Below are positions 42,562 to 51,401 of a stretch of DNA of 64,000 bases, piece after piece. The notes beneath the pieces were generated by a model. That model was not told the origin of the DNA. It saw only the letters and a program-made list of their open reading frames with translations, and made no database searches. The stretch lies in NCBI GenBank assembly GCA_041596515.1, contig JBFHIJ010000003.1, positions 1-64,000 on the forward strand, given 5' to 3'. The translations under genes and the position numbers were made by a program. Origin of the DNA: JBFHIJ01 sp041596515. Its GTDB lineage: Bacteria; Bacteroidota; Ignavibacteria; Kapaibacteriales; UBA2268. Position 1 is the stretch's first letter; each line of letters starts with the position of its first letter.

Positions 42562-44703
42562 CTACTCAGCTTTTACAAACTGGCGGTAGTAAGTCTTACC
42601 ATTTGAAGTAATTTTTAAGAAATAAGCACCTGAGCTTAATTCGCTAATGTCAAGCGAGTTTAAAGTTTGCGGACATGAAATAACATTTCCGTTCAAATCT
42701 ACAACAGCAGCTTTATCTACCTGACCGTTAAAGTCAAAATTCAAAACATCTGAACTTGGATTAGGGTAGATATATATGCTGATGTTAGGAGTTTTTGTTT
42801 TATTTTCATCTTCTTGCACAGAAACCGGGGCTTCAGATTTGAATGTACCCATAGTAGTGTAAGCATAAATGTAGCCTTCAAGATCAAATTCATATTTGAC
42901 AATCATATTGTCTTCTTCAAATAAATTTTCCCACGTATTGCCATCTAGAGATCTGAATAACCCAAAAGCATTTCTAAAATAAAAATATTTTCCTCTGACA
43001 AATATTTCAGATTTTCTAGAGAAATATTTGCTATTATCGAAGGCCTGAATAGTTTGACCACCATTATTACTGATGTAAAGAGAATCATATGTGCTAAAAA
43101 TTATTTTATTCTTCTGAGCTGAAAACTCACGGATTGATAGATACCCATCACCCACATTTATCTCTAGGCTATCTTCCTCAGAAGTATTGGTATATCCTTT
43201 ACACAAATAATATATATCATCATTTTCTGTTATATACATATACGAATTGTCTGCCAAGCAGTAATCTATCTCGCCATCCACATCACTTTTGATTTCAGTT
43301 ACCACACCATTATTGATTTTTATTATTTTATTATAATACGTATCTTCATTACGCAAAATAACAGCTGTGCTACCATCTTCTAAAAGCCTATTTTGATCCC
43401 AATATTTGTAGTTACTAAAAACAGTATCTAAAACATCTTTATAAGTAATTCTTAGACCCATTGTCTGATCATTAGTACTGGAACCTTTGCTTAATTCTGC
43501 TCCCTGCATAGTCATATAACCACCACGTCCAAGGTAAGACTTACGTTCCCAGTTCTCCGCATTTTTCTCCCAAGAAAGTAAATTGCCATCCCCGTCAACT
43601 AAGCTCCATGCTATTTCTAAGTCATCAAATTTTCTATACATATAAGTAACTGGGAAATCGTAATCAAGCGGCTTAAAACTAGTACTTGCTTCATCAAAAA
43701 TCATGAGACTATGTCCTAATGCATATATCTTTCCATCCAAAAATGTAGTATAAAATCCTAATGGAAAATCTTCCTCACTATAGTTTACTTCAGTAAATGT
43801 TGTACCGTTATCTGGGCTAAATGCGTAATAAGTTAGCTCTGTCGTATCATTTTCTTTGATCATATATCTGATCCAGATTTTACCATTTTCAGCATCTATA
43901 TCTCTGATTGTAATATTTTCTGCATCTGGTTTAATTTGATCTTTGATTTTGTCTCTGAAATCTAATTCAAACTCCCAATTAGCTCCACCGTTAGTAGATT
44001 TAAATAATGTATCATAATCATCCGGATAATTAGAATATGTATAATCATATAACAGGTTATCATAGACATAAGCATGATCAATATTTCTATCTGAAGTCAA
44101 ACTATCAATTGTCTGCAAATCTGTATCGAAAATGTGAACCACCTGACTGCCATCATAATAGCTTTGGTCGAACAAATAAACTTTGTTATTGAGTAAGCAA
44201 TATGTACTATAAGTATCATCATAATATTCATACTTTAATACTTCAGTCCAAGTTACACCTTGATCAATAGAGAAGTATAGCCCTTGTTCATGAGCTAGGC
44301 AAATTCCATTTTCATCTTCGAAAAATTCGGGATAGTCTATATCTGAAGAAATATTTGATACTTCCCAGGAATCACCTTTATTAGTTGAATATAGTACAAA
44401 ACCTCTTTTAGGAATGGTAAAGTAATTTCCTGCATTAGAAATGTAACACGCTGTATTGAGTAATCCATTAGTTCTTATAGTATCTCCATCAAATACCATA
44501 TTGTTGATATTATTAGAATATTCGAATGTTTCTCCTCCATCATGAGAGACTTTAACGCCGGCACCACAAATGATTATATCATCACCTTTTTGGGTTACAT
44601 AATAAATATACTCTGATTTCGGCACATCCACTTCCTGCCAGTCAATAGCTTGAGCTGCGGAAATGCTGAATAAAAACGCAATAATTGCAAATAATTGTTT
44701 CAC
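42562..44703 (-). CDS. T9SS-exported beta-propeller protein, paralog 1
   Basis: 713 residues, GTG start at 44703 with GAGG upstream. Signal peptide ends in SISAAQA, directly followed by IDWQEVDVP. The body shows BNR/sortilin-like repeats with Asp-box forms (VKVSHDGGETFEYS; GLYFSIDQGVTWTEV; SLYISNNGGQTIQAF; LFRSLDGNTWENLF). The C-terminal ~75 residues are a T9SS type A sorting domain (YPNPSSDVLNFDFNG...AYFLKITSNGKTYYRQFVKAE). The neighbour at 44782-46920 is a paralog of the same length. The ends of the two genes are nearly identical while the middles have diverged. The function is unknown; a cell-surface propeller is the safest statement. Confidence 0.88.
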   Translation of the reverse strand: MKQLFAIIAFLFSISAAQAIDWQEVDVPKSEYIYYVTQKGDDIIICGAGVKVSHDGGETFEYSNNINNMVFDGDTIRTNGLLNTACYISNAGNYFTIPKRGFVLYSTNKGDSWEVSNISSDIDYPEFFEDENGICLAHEQGLYFSIDQGVTWTEVLKYEYYDDTYSTYCLLNNKVYLFDQSYYDGSQVVHIFDTDLQTIDSLTSDRNIDHAYVYDNLLYDYTYSNYPDDYDTLFKSTNGGANWEFELDFRDKIKDQIKPDAENITIRDIDAENGKIWIRYMIKENDTTELTYYAFSPDNGTTFTEVNYSEEDFPLGFYTTFLDGKIYALGHSLMIFDEASTSFKPLDYDFPVTYMYRKFDDLEIAWSLVDGDGNLLSWEKNAENWERKSYLGRGGYMTMQGAELSKGSSTNDQTMGLRITYKDVLDTVFSNYKYWDQNRLLEDGSTAVILRNEDTYYNKIIKINNGVVTEIKSDVDGEIDYCLADNSYMYITENDDIYYLCKGYTNTSEEDSLEINVGDGYLSIREFSAQKNKIIFSTYDSLYISNNGGQTIQAFDNSKYFSRKSEIFVRGKYFYFRNAFGLFRSLDGNTWENLFEEDNMIVKYEFDLEGYIYAYTTMGTFKSEAPVSVQEDENKTKTPNISIYIYPNPSSDVLNFDFNGQVDKAAVVDLNGNVISCPQTLNSLDISELSSGAYFLKITSNGKTYYRQFVKAE

Positions 44704-44730
44704 TAATAACCTCGTTTTTTTTGAAATATA

Positions 44731-44760
44731 AAAGCCGCAATAAACATAGATATTACGGCT
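44731..44760 (-). terminator. Terminator between the two propeller paralogs
   Basis: On the minus strand, stem AGCCGTAATA / TATTGCGGCT with an 8 nt loop, then TTTTAT. It ends the upstream paralog's transcript 22 bp after its stop, so the two genes probably have separate transcripts. Confidence 0.75.
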
Positions 44761-44781
44761 GTTGATTTAATTTTATACAAA

Positions 44782-46920
44782 CTACTCAGCTTTTACAAAC
44801 TGGCGGTAGTATGTTTTACCGTTCGATGTAATTTTTAAGAAATAAGCGCCGGAGCTTAATTCGCTAATGTCAAGCGAGTTTAAAGTCTGCGGGCATGAAA
44901 TAATATTTCCGTTTAAATCTACTACCTCTGTTTTATCAATCTGACCGTTAAAGTCAAAATTCAAAACATCAGAGCTTGGATTTGGATAGATATTTATGCT
45001 GATGTTAGGAGTTTTTGTTTTATTTTCATCTTCTTGCACAGAAACCGGGGCTTCAGATTTGAAGGTACCCATACTTGTGTAAGCGTATATATAGCCTTCA
45101 AGATCAAATTCGTAGTTTTTGACATAAATATTGCCATCAAATGTATCTTCAAGTAAACTTTCCCAAGTTATTCCGTCTTCTGAGCATAATAAACCTAATA
45201 TTGTATTCAAATAATACTTATTTGAATATACTTTAACACTCATTGGAATTAAATTCGGATTATCATATTCAAGGTAGATAAAAGTTTGTCCGCCATCATT
45301 ACTAAGGTAGGTACTGTATCCAACCTGATAAATCATAGTATTTCCTTGGTATGAAAAATCAGATATATAATTAATATCTCCCTTGTTTTTAAGTTCCAAT
45401 GAATCTTGAACTCCTAATTCAGGACTACCAATAAACAGCATTGGTTTCTTATCATCGTATGATTCTACATAGTAAAAAGTGTTTGTTTTAGGATCATAAT
45501 CAAATCCATCTTTGGTATCTTTTATTAATAGTGTTTTTTTACCATCTTTCAATAAAATTGCGTTTCGATCATAACTACCATCTTCATCGTAAAGAATCAT
45601 CAAGATTGAACCGTCTTGATATTCTCTTAGTATTTCAAAATCTCCAGTTTGACTACCGGCTATAGTATCAATTTGTCCATCATAATATCTAACTAAATCA
45701 TGAATATCTACTTCAAAATATTCGCCAGACATTGCAAAATAAAAATGATTTACTTCATTGAAGTTTTGGATGTATGACCAATTTCCATCTGATTTTTCCC
45801 ACAGATCACTGGAAGTACTTGTATTAACAATAGAATTTTTTTGACCTCCATAGTCTCGGTAATATTTTACATCCTGAAAATCGAAATCAACTTTTGTAAA
45901 CTCATGAGTTTCCTTATTATACTTATTCCATCCTAAATAGTTAAAGTAAAAATCTCCGTTTTCGATTTTGGAATCGTAGAAATAAATATCACTATCATAT
46001 TCAGCATTTTCAATCTTTATCCACGTACTTCCATTATCAAAGCTGATAATGATTGTATTTTTCATATTAAAATCTGAACAAATTGCAGCTACAGCAATAA
46101 CACCTTTATCTGCTAATAAAATATTCTGATAATAATATTCAGCATTGAGTTGCAACTGTTCTTTGATCAATTCTGTTGTTGATATTGTAGCTTGCCAAGT
46201 TTGACCATAATCTGAAGATTGCCATAAAGTATCAACGATATCCAAATAACCATCATCAAAGCCGTATAACTTATCTTCAAAAAGATAGAAGTCATCTAGT
46301 ATTTTATCCATATAATAGGTTTTTTTTGACTTAGTAGTGCAATCAAATACAAGCATATTTCGATTTTCACCCATATCATCAGTTAATACAAATAGAACTT
46401 TATCATTGCCTGACATTTCAAAGTATGATGCTTCATTATTCTCTTCTATAGTCATTATATCTGTCCATGTTTTACCGTCATCTTCAGAAAGTAGTATACC
46501 AGCTCTATGGACTAAATATATTCCGTCGGCTGTTTCATAGAATTTACAATCTCTACCATTGATTTTCATTTCTGAACTATGCCAAAATTCTCCTTTATCA
46601 GAAGAATATAAAATTGGGGCGTAATTTGGGACAGTAATATAATTACCTGCATCAGTTATGTAAACATTTCTGATGAAGAAAATGTTGTTTTGGAGGTCTA
46701 TTCCTTCAATAGAAAAATCTTTCAATCTATTTGAATAAGAATATGTTGCTCCTCCATCATGAGAGACTTTAATTCCATTTGAACCTAATAAGATGTCGTC
46801 ACCTTTTTGAAAAAAACATTCGACAGTACCTGCTGTAGGCACATCCACTTCCTGCCAGTCAATAGCTTGAGCTGCGGAAATACTGATAAACATCAGCACT
46901 AACATTTGAATAAATTTCAT
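44782..46920 (-). CDS. T9SS-exported beta-propeller protein, paralog 2
   Basis: 712 residues, ATG start with AAGGGA upstream. Signal peptide ends in SISAAQA, then IDWQEVDVP as in paralog 1. Asp-box repeats: IKVSHDGGATYSYS, ILLSEDDGKTWTDI, LWQSSDYGQTWQAT, ISFDNGSTWIKI, TYLSNDGGQTFIYL, LLCSEDGITWESLL. The T9SS type A domain at the end is the same as in paralog 1 at nearly every residue. It arose by tandem duplication with paralog 1. Proteins of this kind are exported to the surface or medium in Bacteroidota; the ligand is unknown. Confidence 0.88.
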   Translation of the reverse strand: MKFIQMLVLMFISISAAQAIDWQEVDVPTAGTVECFFQKGDDILLGSNGIKVSHDGGATYSYSNRLKDFSIEGIDLQNNIFFIRNVYITDAGNYITVPNYAPILYSSDKGEFWHSSEMKINGRDCKFYETADGIYLVHRAGILLSEDDGKTWTDIMTIEENNEASYFEMSGNDKVLFVLTDDMGENRNMLVFDCTTKSKKTYYMDKILDDFYLFEDKLYGFDDGYLDIVDTLWQSSDYGQTWQATISTTELIKEQLQLNAEYYYQNILLADKGVIAVAAICSDFNMKNTIIISFDNGSTWIKIENAEYDSDIYFYDSKIENGDFYFNYLGWNKYNKETHEFTKVDFDFQDVKYYRDYGGQKNSIVNTSTSSDLWEKSDGNWSYIQNFNEVNHFYFAMSGEYFEVDIHDLVRYYDGQIDTIAGSQTGDFEILREYQDGSILMILYDEDGSYDRNAILLKDGKKTLLIKDTKDGFDYDPKTNTFYYVESYDDKKPMLFIGSPELGVQDSLELKNKGDINYISDFSYQGNTMIYQVGYSTYLSNDGGQTFIYLEYDNPNLIPMSVKVYSNKYYLNTILGLLCSEDGITWESLLEDTFDGNIYVKNYEFDLEGYIYAYTSMGTFKSEAPVSVQEDENKTKTPNISINIYPNPSSDVLNFDFNGQIDKTEVVDLNGNIISCPQTLNSLDISELSSGAYFLKITSNGKTYYRQFVKAE

Positions 46921-47063
46921 ATTGTCCCTTTTTAAAATTCAATACTTTATTTTTATACCATTACTAATATAGTTTATATATTGTTAATAATCAATATTAT
47001 AGCACATATATAGTGAAAAAATAAAAGATTTAGCTATGCTCTTATTTTCATTATGCAATATGA

Positions 47064-47241
47064 CCCGGATAATTTATTAGATGTTATCAAAAGCACTATA
47101 AATGACTATAGAATATTGACAGATACTCTCAAGTTCTTGTAAAGATATATAACGTAATTGCCTATTGAACAAGGAATTTCAACCCCTTGCCGTTCAATGG
47201 TTTTAGATCTTTTTCATCTTTTCAAATGACATTTTTGGGTT
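47064..47241 (+). repeat. MITE-like intergenic element, copy 5
   Basis: Forward copy of about 178 bp: CCCGGATAATTTATTAGATG, GCACTATAAATGACTATAGA, ATAACGTAATTGCCTATTGA, ACAAGGAATTTCAACCCCTT, and CTTTTCAAATGACATTTTTG. The companion element follows directly. Neighbouring AT-rich sequence (46921-47063) holds no gene. Confidence 0.85.
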
Positions 47242-47304
47242 GAAACAATTAGTTAGCTTTTTTTTGACACACACTCAGGGTTTGTATTAGGGATTTGGGT
47301 TAAA
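47242..47304 (+). repeat. Companion element, copy a
   Basis: AATTAGTTAGCTTTTTTTTG, then ACTCAGGGTTTGTATTAGGG and ATTTGGGTTAAA. The same ~55 bp sequence is at 54016-54070 and 63546-63603. It directly abuts MITE-like copy 5. Confidence 0.75.
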
Positions 47305-47309
47305 CAGCC

Positions 47310-47344
47310 AAAGGCACTATCTTACTTATGAAGATAATGCCTTT
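47310..47344. terminator. Hairpin, probable terminator after the unknown exported protein gene
   Basis: Stem AAAGGCACTATCTT / AAGATAATGCCTTT with one mismatch and a 7 nt loop, 31 bp beyond the stop at 47375. The T-tract on the minus strand is weak. Confidence 0.6.
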
Positions 47345-47374
47345 GTATAATTTATTTTATTTCTACTGTTAAGT

Positions 47375-47995
47375 TTATCGCTTCTCGATTTTTACATTTT
47401 TAGGTAATGTAAAGACTGATTTGTCTATCTTTGGATTTTCATCTATTTCTACCGCTTCCACAGTTATATCTCCAATCGGAGTGCTTTTAACTATTTTAAG
47501 AGTAACGTTTTTCCATGACCAGAAAGCAAACTTACTATCCGGTGTGGTAAATTTTTGAGTAACCCTTCCCAGTATTCTGCGACCGTCTTCAATAGTAGCT
47601 CCTGCGGCTATCATAGTTTCTCGCTGAATATCTAACAGATTTGTTTTCTTTAAAGAATCTGCATGGTCAAATAGAGACTGCAGACTATATTCATTGCCAA
47701 CGTTATTGAGTAATGACATATCGTAATATTTATCAATCAAAGTATATTCAGCTACATGGATTTGTTGTAGCATTCCATTCTGATTTACAGTGCCTTTGGT
47801 TTCTTTTTTTTCAAGCATCCCAAACTGATCAAATATCAAAGTTTCCGTACCGCTTAACGCGCCACTAATTTTATATTCTATCTTAGCTTTTTCGATTTTA
47901 TATCTTTCATATTTAGAGTTTTTAGCAGAGTTAAGAGTGCCTAAAGCTATAATAATGCAAGTAAATAGAACAATCAGACTTTTACGATAAGACAT
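47375..47995 (-). CDS. Exported protein of unknown function
   Basis: 206 residues. A signal peptide or single N-terminal anchor (LIVLFTCIIIALGTLNSA) is followed by a mostly beta-strand body: EYKISGALSGTETLIFDQFG, VAEYTLIDKYYDMSLLNN, GRRILGRVTQKFTTPDSKFAFWSWKNVTLKI, and a C-terminal KIDKSVFTLPKNVKIEKR. The last part recalls the end of DUF4412- or LolA-like domains, in which a small lipid- or metal-binding barrel ends in FxLP, but I do not recognise the family. AAGGAAA lies 6 nt before the ATG. It stands alone between repeat elements and an IS remnant. Confidence 0.7.
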   Translation of the reverse strand: MSYRKSLIVLFTCIIIALGTLNSAKNSKYERYKIEKAKIEYKISGALSGTETLIFDQFGMLEKKETKGTVNQNGMLQQIHVAEYTLIDKYYDMSLLNNVGNEYSLQSLFDHADSLKKTNLLDIQRETMIAAGATIEDGRRILGRVTQKFTTPDSKFAFWSWKNVTLKIVKSTPIGDITVEAVEIDENPKIDKSVFTLPKNVKIEKR

Positions 47996-48099
47996 AGAGT
48001 TTCCTTGGGTATTATATTTGAAATTAGAAGTAAAATAAGGAAAAATATTTTCAATCTATATTATTATTTATAAACCCGGTTACTTAGTGGAAACGCTTT

Positions 48100-48126
48100 G
48101 AGTGTGTATTGGGGATTTGGGTTGAA
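48100..48126 (+). repeat. Partial companion element
   Basis: GAGTGTGTATTGGGGATTTG, then GGTTGAAA, resembles the end of copy a (GGGTTTGTATTAGGGATTTGGGTT). It lies between the unknown exported gene and the transposase remnant. Confidence 0.4.
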
Positions 48127-48281
48127 AATATCTTGAAAATATCTGATTTCATTTACATTGGCAGACATTGCTGTTACCAGTCACAAAACAAGCAGTGGCT
48201 CATTGGTAATATAAAATCTATAAAATATCAATTTAGAATCTGCTGATGGTGCACTGGCTTTATGAATTCGTGCTCTTTCAA

Positions 48282-48824
48282 TTATTGGGCTTGATTCTCA
48301 TCTGTTTGCAATGATTCTGGTCTATTCTCCACTATTTCATAATTAGGTTTTTTCAGAAAACCTCGTGTGGTGTTGACGATTTTTGCATCCACGAGTTCAC
48401 CACATTTGACTGATAAATTGTGTTGTTCCAACTGATTCCTGATTTCTGAAAGAAGAGTCTCGTAGACTTTTCGCTTTGTCATCAAAGTGCGAAAACGTGA
48501 TATTGTGCTGTGATCAGGAGAACATTCTTCAAAAGACATACCCAAAAACTGACTAAAACTTAAAGAATCATTTATGCGATCTTCTACTTTATAATCGCTT
48601 AAGCCGTACCAAGTCTGCAATAGGCATATTTTAAAAAGCCTTAAACCGCTGTAAGCAGGACGTCCCGCAACATTAAACTTCTTTTTGTAGTGCTTTTTTA
48701 TCAATTTAATAACAGGTTTCCAATCTATTAAAAGATCTACCTGTGATAAAAACGGATTATTTACTTTTCTAGGTTGCAGAGTTACGGAAGTATCTGCCAT
48801 TGAGCTTTTTGATGTATTTTCCAT
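48282..48824 (-). pseudogene. IS5-type transposase, 3'-truncated remnant
   Basis: The likely ATG is at 48824 (MENTSK...); the open frame extends to 48893. About 180 residues remain of the ~300-450 in IS5-family transposases. The N-terminal DUF772 region is intact (GRPAYSGLRLFKICLLQTWYGLSDYKVEDRINDSLSFSQFLG, then PDHSTISRFRTLM), and the first catalytic Asp of the DDE set is in GELVDAKIVNT. The frame stops at DENQAQ, just before the region WxKKG...YGYK that carries the second Asp. The downstream 180 bp show no continuation in any frame that I could follow. No flanking inverted repeats were found. It is a dead fragment. Confidence 0.8.
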
Positions 48825-49208
48825 AATTTGAAATAAGCATAATAATGTATTATGCCAAAGAATTATTTTTTTTTGGCTGTACAATGGCCTCAATTAGTTT
48901 TAAAAATCTGTAAAGCCATCCATGCAATATTTGTTTTCTCAGCTAATCACATATTTAGAAATAATTTAAAATAGATTTACTGTATTAATGGGCAAAATGC
49001 AGATAACTCCTTGATAATAGGCAACAAGGGATATATTCCAAAGTAGTACATATAATAGTTTAGCATAGGCTAAGCGAGATGTGTTATTTTAATATTAGTA
49101 ATTGCTAACTTGTTGTGATATATTGGATAATATCCATCAAAAAGAGTAATTTTGCTTTTTAGTACGAATTTACTGACTTATTTTGAAATTCTAAGAAGGG
49201 GGATACTA
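48825..49208. other. Intergenic region, no gene seen
   Basis: 384 bp of AT-rich sequence between the transposase remnant (minus) and the aspartase gene (plus). Apart from the promoter listed at 49124-49154 nothing was recognised. Confidence 0.4.
49124..49154 (+). promoter_or_regulatory. Bacteroidota-type promoter of the aspartase gene
   Basis: TTG (49124-49126), 20 bp, TAATTTTG (49147-49154): a full match to the Bacteroidota consensus TTG-N19-21-TANNTTTG. It would start transcription near 49161, giving a ~48 nt leader with AAGGGGG before the ATG at 49209. Confidence 0.55.
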
Positions 49209-51074
49209 ATGCAACCCACCAATATTATGGAGTTCCTCGCAAAAATAGAACTTTTTGCTGATTTGAAAAGTGATGAGCTTAAACTTGTTGCTGACATGGT
49301 AGAACATAAAGATTATGCCGAAGGCGAAGTTGTTTTCGAACAAAATACTGAACGCCAGCATGTATTCTTTGTTTATGAAGGTGCTATAGAGCTTTTTGTA
49401 AGTGGTACTTTTGGCCAGGGTAAAGTCATTACTCGTTTCGGGCAGTATGATTTCTTGAGCGAAGGTGCATTTATGGATAATTATCCTCACTCTACTTCTG
49501 CTCGTGCAGCTCAGGAATCAACAATTTTAAATATTCCGAGAGTTAGCTTTAAAGAGTTTTTAGAATCATACCCTGAAGTAGCAGTAAAAATTCTTTCAAG
49601 AATTTCAAGAGTTATTGCTCGCAGGATGAGACATACAACTAATCAAGTTGTTGATGCTGCTGCTCAATATATTTCCGGACGCACTCGTAGCGAACACGAT
49701 TTATTAGGTGACAGAGATGTACCTGATGAAGTATATTACGGTGTACAGACTCTAAGAGCAGTAGAAAACTTTCACATTAGTGGTATTAGCATTAATCACT
49801 TTCCTGCGTTGATTGTTGCTTTAGCACAAGTCAAAATGGCTGCTGCAAAAGCTAACTGCGACCTTGGCTGGATGGATGCTAATGTTAAAGATGGTATCGT
49901 AGCTGCGTGCGAAGAGCTTATTAATGGTAAACTTCACACACACTTTGTAGTAGATATGATACAAGGTGGTGCGGGCACTTCTACTAACATGAATGCTAAT
50001 GAAGTTATTGCAAATAGAGCTTTGGAGATTATGGGACATAAAAAAGGCGAATACGAATACTGCCATCCTAATAATCATGTAAACTTAGCTCAATCAACAA
50101 ATGATGCTTATCCTACTGCATTGAAACTTGCTTTTATATATCAAAATAAAGAACTTGTAAAAGGTTTGAAAGGCTTGATTGAATCTTTCAAAACAAAAGC
50201 TAAAGAGTTTTCTCATATTATCAAAATGGGACGCACTCAGCTGCAAGATGCAGTACCTATGACTATGGGTCAGGAATTCTCCGCTTTTGCTTCTACTTTG
50301 GAAGAAGAAATCCATCGCTTAGAAGAAAATTCTAAATTATTCTTAGAACTTAATATGGGCGGTACTGCAATTGGTACAGGTATCAATGCAGATCCTAAGT
50401 ACAGTCCGAAAGTTATGGAACATCTTGTGGAAATAACAGGTCTTCCAGTTGTTCTTGCTTCTGATTTAGTAGAAGCCACTCAGGACACGGGTTCTTTCAT
50501 TATGTACTCTTCTGCAGTAAAACGTTTAGCTGTTAAATTGTCTAAAATATGTAATGATCTTAGACTACTAAGCTCCGGACCTCGAACTGGTATCAATGAA
50601 ATTAACTTACCAAAAATGCAACCGGGCTCTTCTATCATGCCCGGCAAAGTAAATCCGGTAATCCCTGAAGTAGTTAACCAAATAGCATTTAAAGTAATTG
50701 GTAACGATATTACCGTAACAATGGCAGCTGAAGCCGGTCAGTTACAACTTAACGTAATGGAACCTGTGATTGCTCAATCCATCTTCGAATCAGTAGAAAT
50801 GCTTAAAAATGGCATGCAGACTTTAAGATATCGTTGCATAGACGGCATCACCGCGAACGAAGAAGTATGCCGCAAATTAGTAGAGAACTCAATAGGTTTG
50901 GTTACTGCTTTGAATCCGGTACTCGGATATGAAAAATCAAGTAAAATCGCGAAGGAAGCGTTAGAAACAGGCAAATCAGTATATGATTTGGTCTTGGAAC
51001 ACAAAATGCTTAGCAAAGAAAAATTAGATGACTTGTTGAAACCTGAAAATATGATTCAGTCAAGAGCATTCTAA
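49209..51074 (+). CDS. aspA: Aspartate ammonia-lyase fused to an N-terminal cyclic-nucleotide-binding domain
   Basis: 621 residues from the ATG at 49209 (AAGGGGG upstream); an in-frame TTG at 49152 lies inside the promoter. Residues ~10-130 are a cNMP-binding domain of the CRP/PKA type (LFADLKSDELKLVADMVEHKDYAEGEVVFEQN...VFFVYEGAIELFV...FLSEGAFMDNYPHSTSARAAQES). No helix-turn-helix follows. Residues ~155-621 are a complete aspartase: RSEHDLLGDRDVPDEVYYG, MIQGGAGTSTNMNANEVIANRA, HPNNHVNLAQSTND, TGINEINLPKMQPGSSIMPGKVNPVIPE (the mobile SS loop). It converts L-aspartate to fumarate and ammonia. The fusion suggests direct allosteric control by a cyclic nucleotide. Whether the nucleotide-binding Arg is kept (HSTSARAAQ fits the PBC RxxS/T region only in part) is uncertain. 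A strong terminator follows. Confidence 0.9.
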   Translation: MQPTNIMEFLAKIELFADLKSDELKLVADMVEHKDYAEGEVVFEQNTERQHVFFVYEGAIELFVSGTFGQGKVITRFGQYDFLSEGAFMDNYPHSTSARAAQESTILNIPRVSFKEFLESYPEVAVKILSRISRVIARRMRHTTNQVVDAAAQYISGRTRSEHDLLGDRDVPDEVYYGVQTLRAVENFHISGISINHFPALIVALAQVKMAAAKANCDLGWMDANVKDGIVAACEELINGKLHTHFVVDMIQGGAGTSTNMNANEVIANRALEIMGHKKGEYEYCHPNNHVNLAQSTNDAYPTALKLAFIYQNKELVKGLKGLIESFKTKAKEFSHIIKMGRTQLQDAVPMTMGQEFSAFASTLEEEIHRLEENSKLFLELNMGGTAIGTGINADPKYSPKVMEHLVEITGLPVVLASDLVEATQDTGSFIMYSSAVKRLAVKLSKICNDLRLLSSGPRTGINEINLPKMQPGSSIMPGKVNPVIPEVVNQIAFKVIGNDITVTMAAEAGQLQLNVMEPVIAQSIFESVEMLKNGMQTLRYRCIDGITANEEVCRKLVENSIGLVTALNPVLGYEKSSKIAKEALETGKSVYDLVLEHKMLSKEKLDDLLKPENMIQSRAF

Positions 51075-51100
51075 TTATAGATATAGATATTTCTAAACAG

Positions 51101-51135
51101 AAGGGCTGCTCTTAACCAAGGAGTAGCCCTTTTTT
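51101..51135 (+). terminator. Rho-independent terminator after the aspartase gene
   Basis: Stem AAGGGCTGCTC / GAGTAGCCCTT with a 9 nt loop, then T6. Confidence 0.93.
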
Positions 51136-51158
51136 AAATTCAAGCCGAAGTTTTTTGG

Positions 51159-51242
51159 CAATAGTGCTGTAAATGACTGTAGGACAATAGAACCTGCTCG
51201 TTAGGTCTATTATACATTAAGTAGTTACTTATTGAAAAGGAT
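51159..51242 (+). repeat. MITE-like intergenic element, copy 6 (degenerate)
   Basis: Keeps ATAGTGCTGTAAATGACTGT, ACCTGCTCGTTAGGTC and GTAGTTACTTATTGAAAAGG in forward order; the central palindrome and the right end are lost. The rest of the gap to 51401 holds nothing recognisable. Confidence 0.6.
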
Positions 51243-51401
51243 GTCTATCTGTAAAAATACTACAAACAGACAGTCATATTTTCTAAAGCTTCTAAATTCA
51301 GAAATAAATGTGATCCACGGAATTTGTATCTTCAAGAGTCACATTTTAGTTTCAAATCTTAACTACTTAATCAAATAAGGAATATTATAACACTCTTCTT
51401 A

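Noticed and set aside
48282..48893. IS5-type transposase as the mobiliser of the MITE-like elements
   Set aside because: It is truncated, has no recognisable inverted repeats around it, and no element-like ends flank it; nothing links it to the repeat family.
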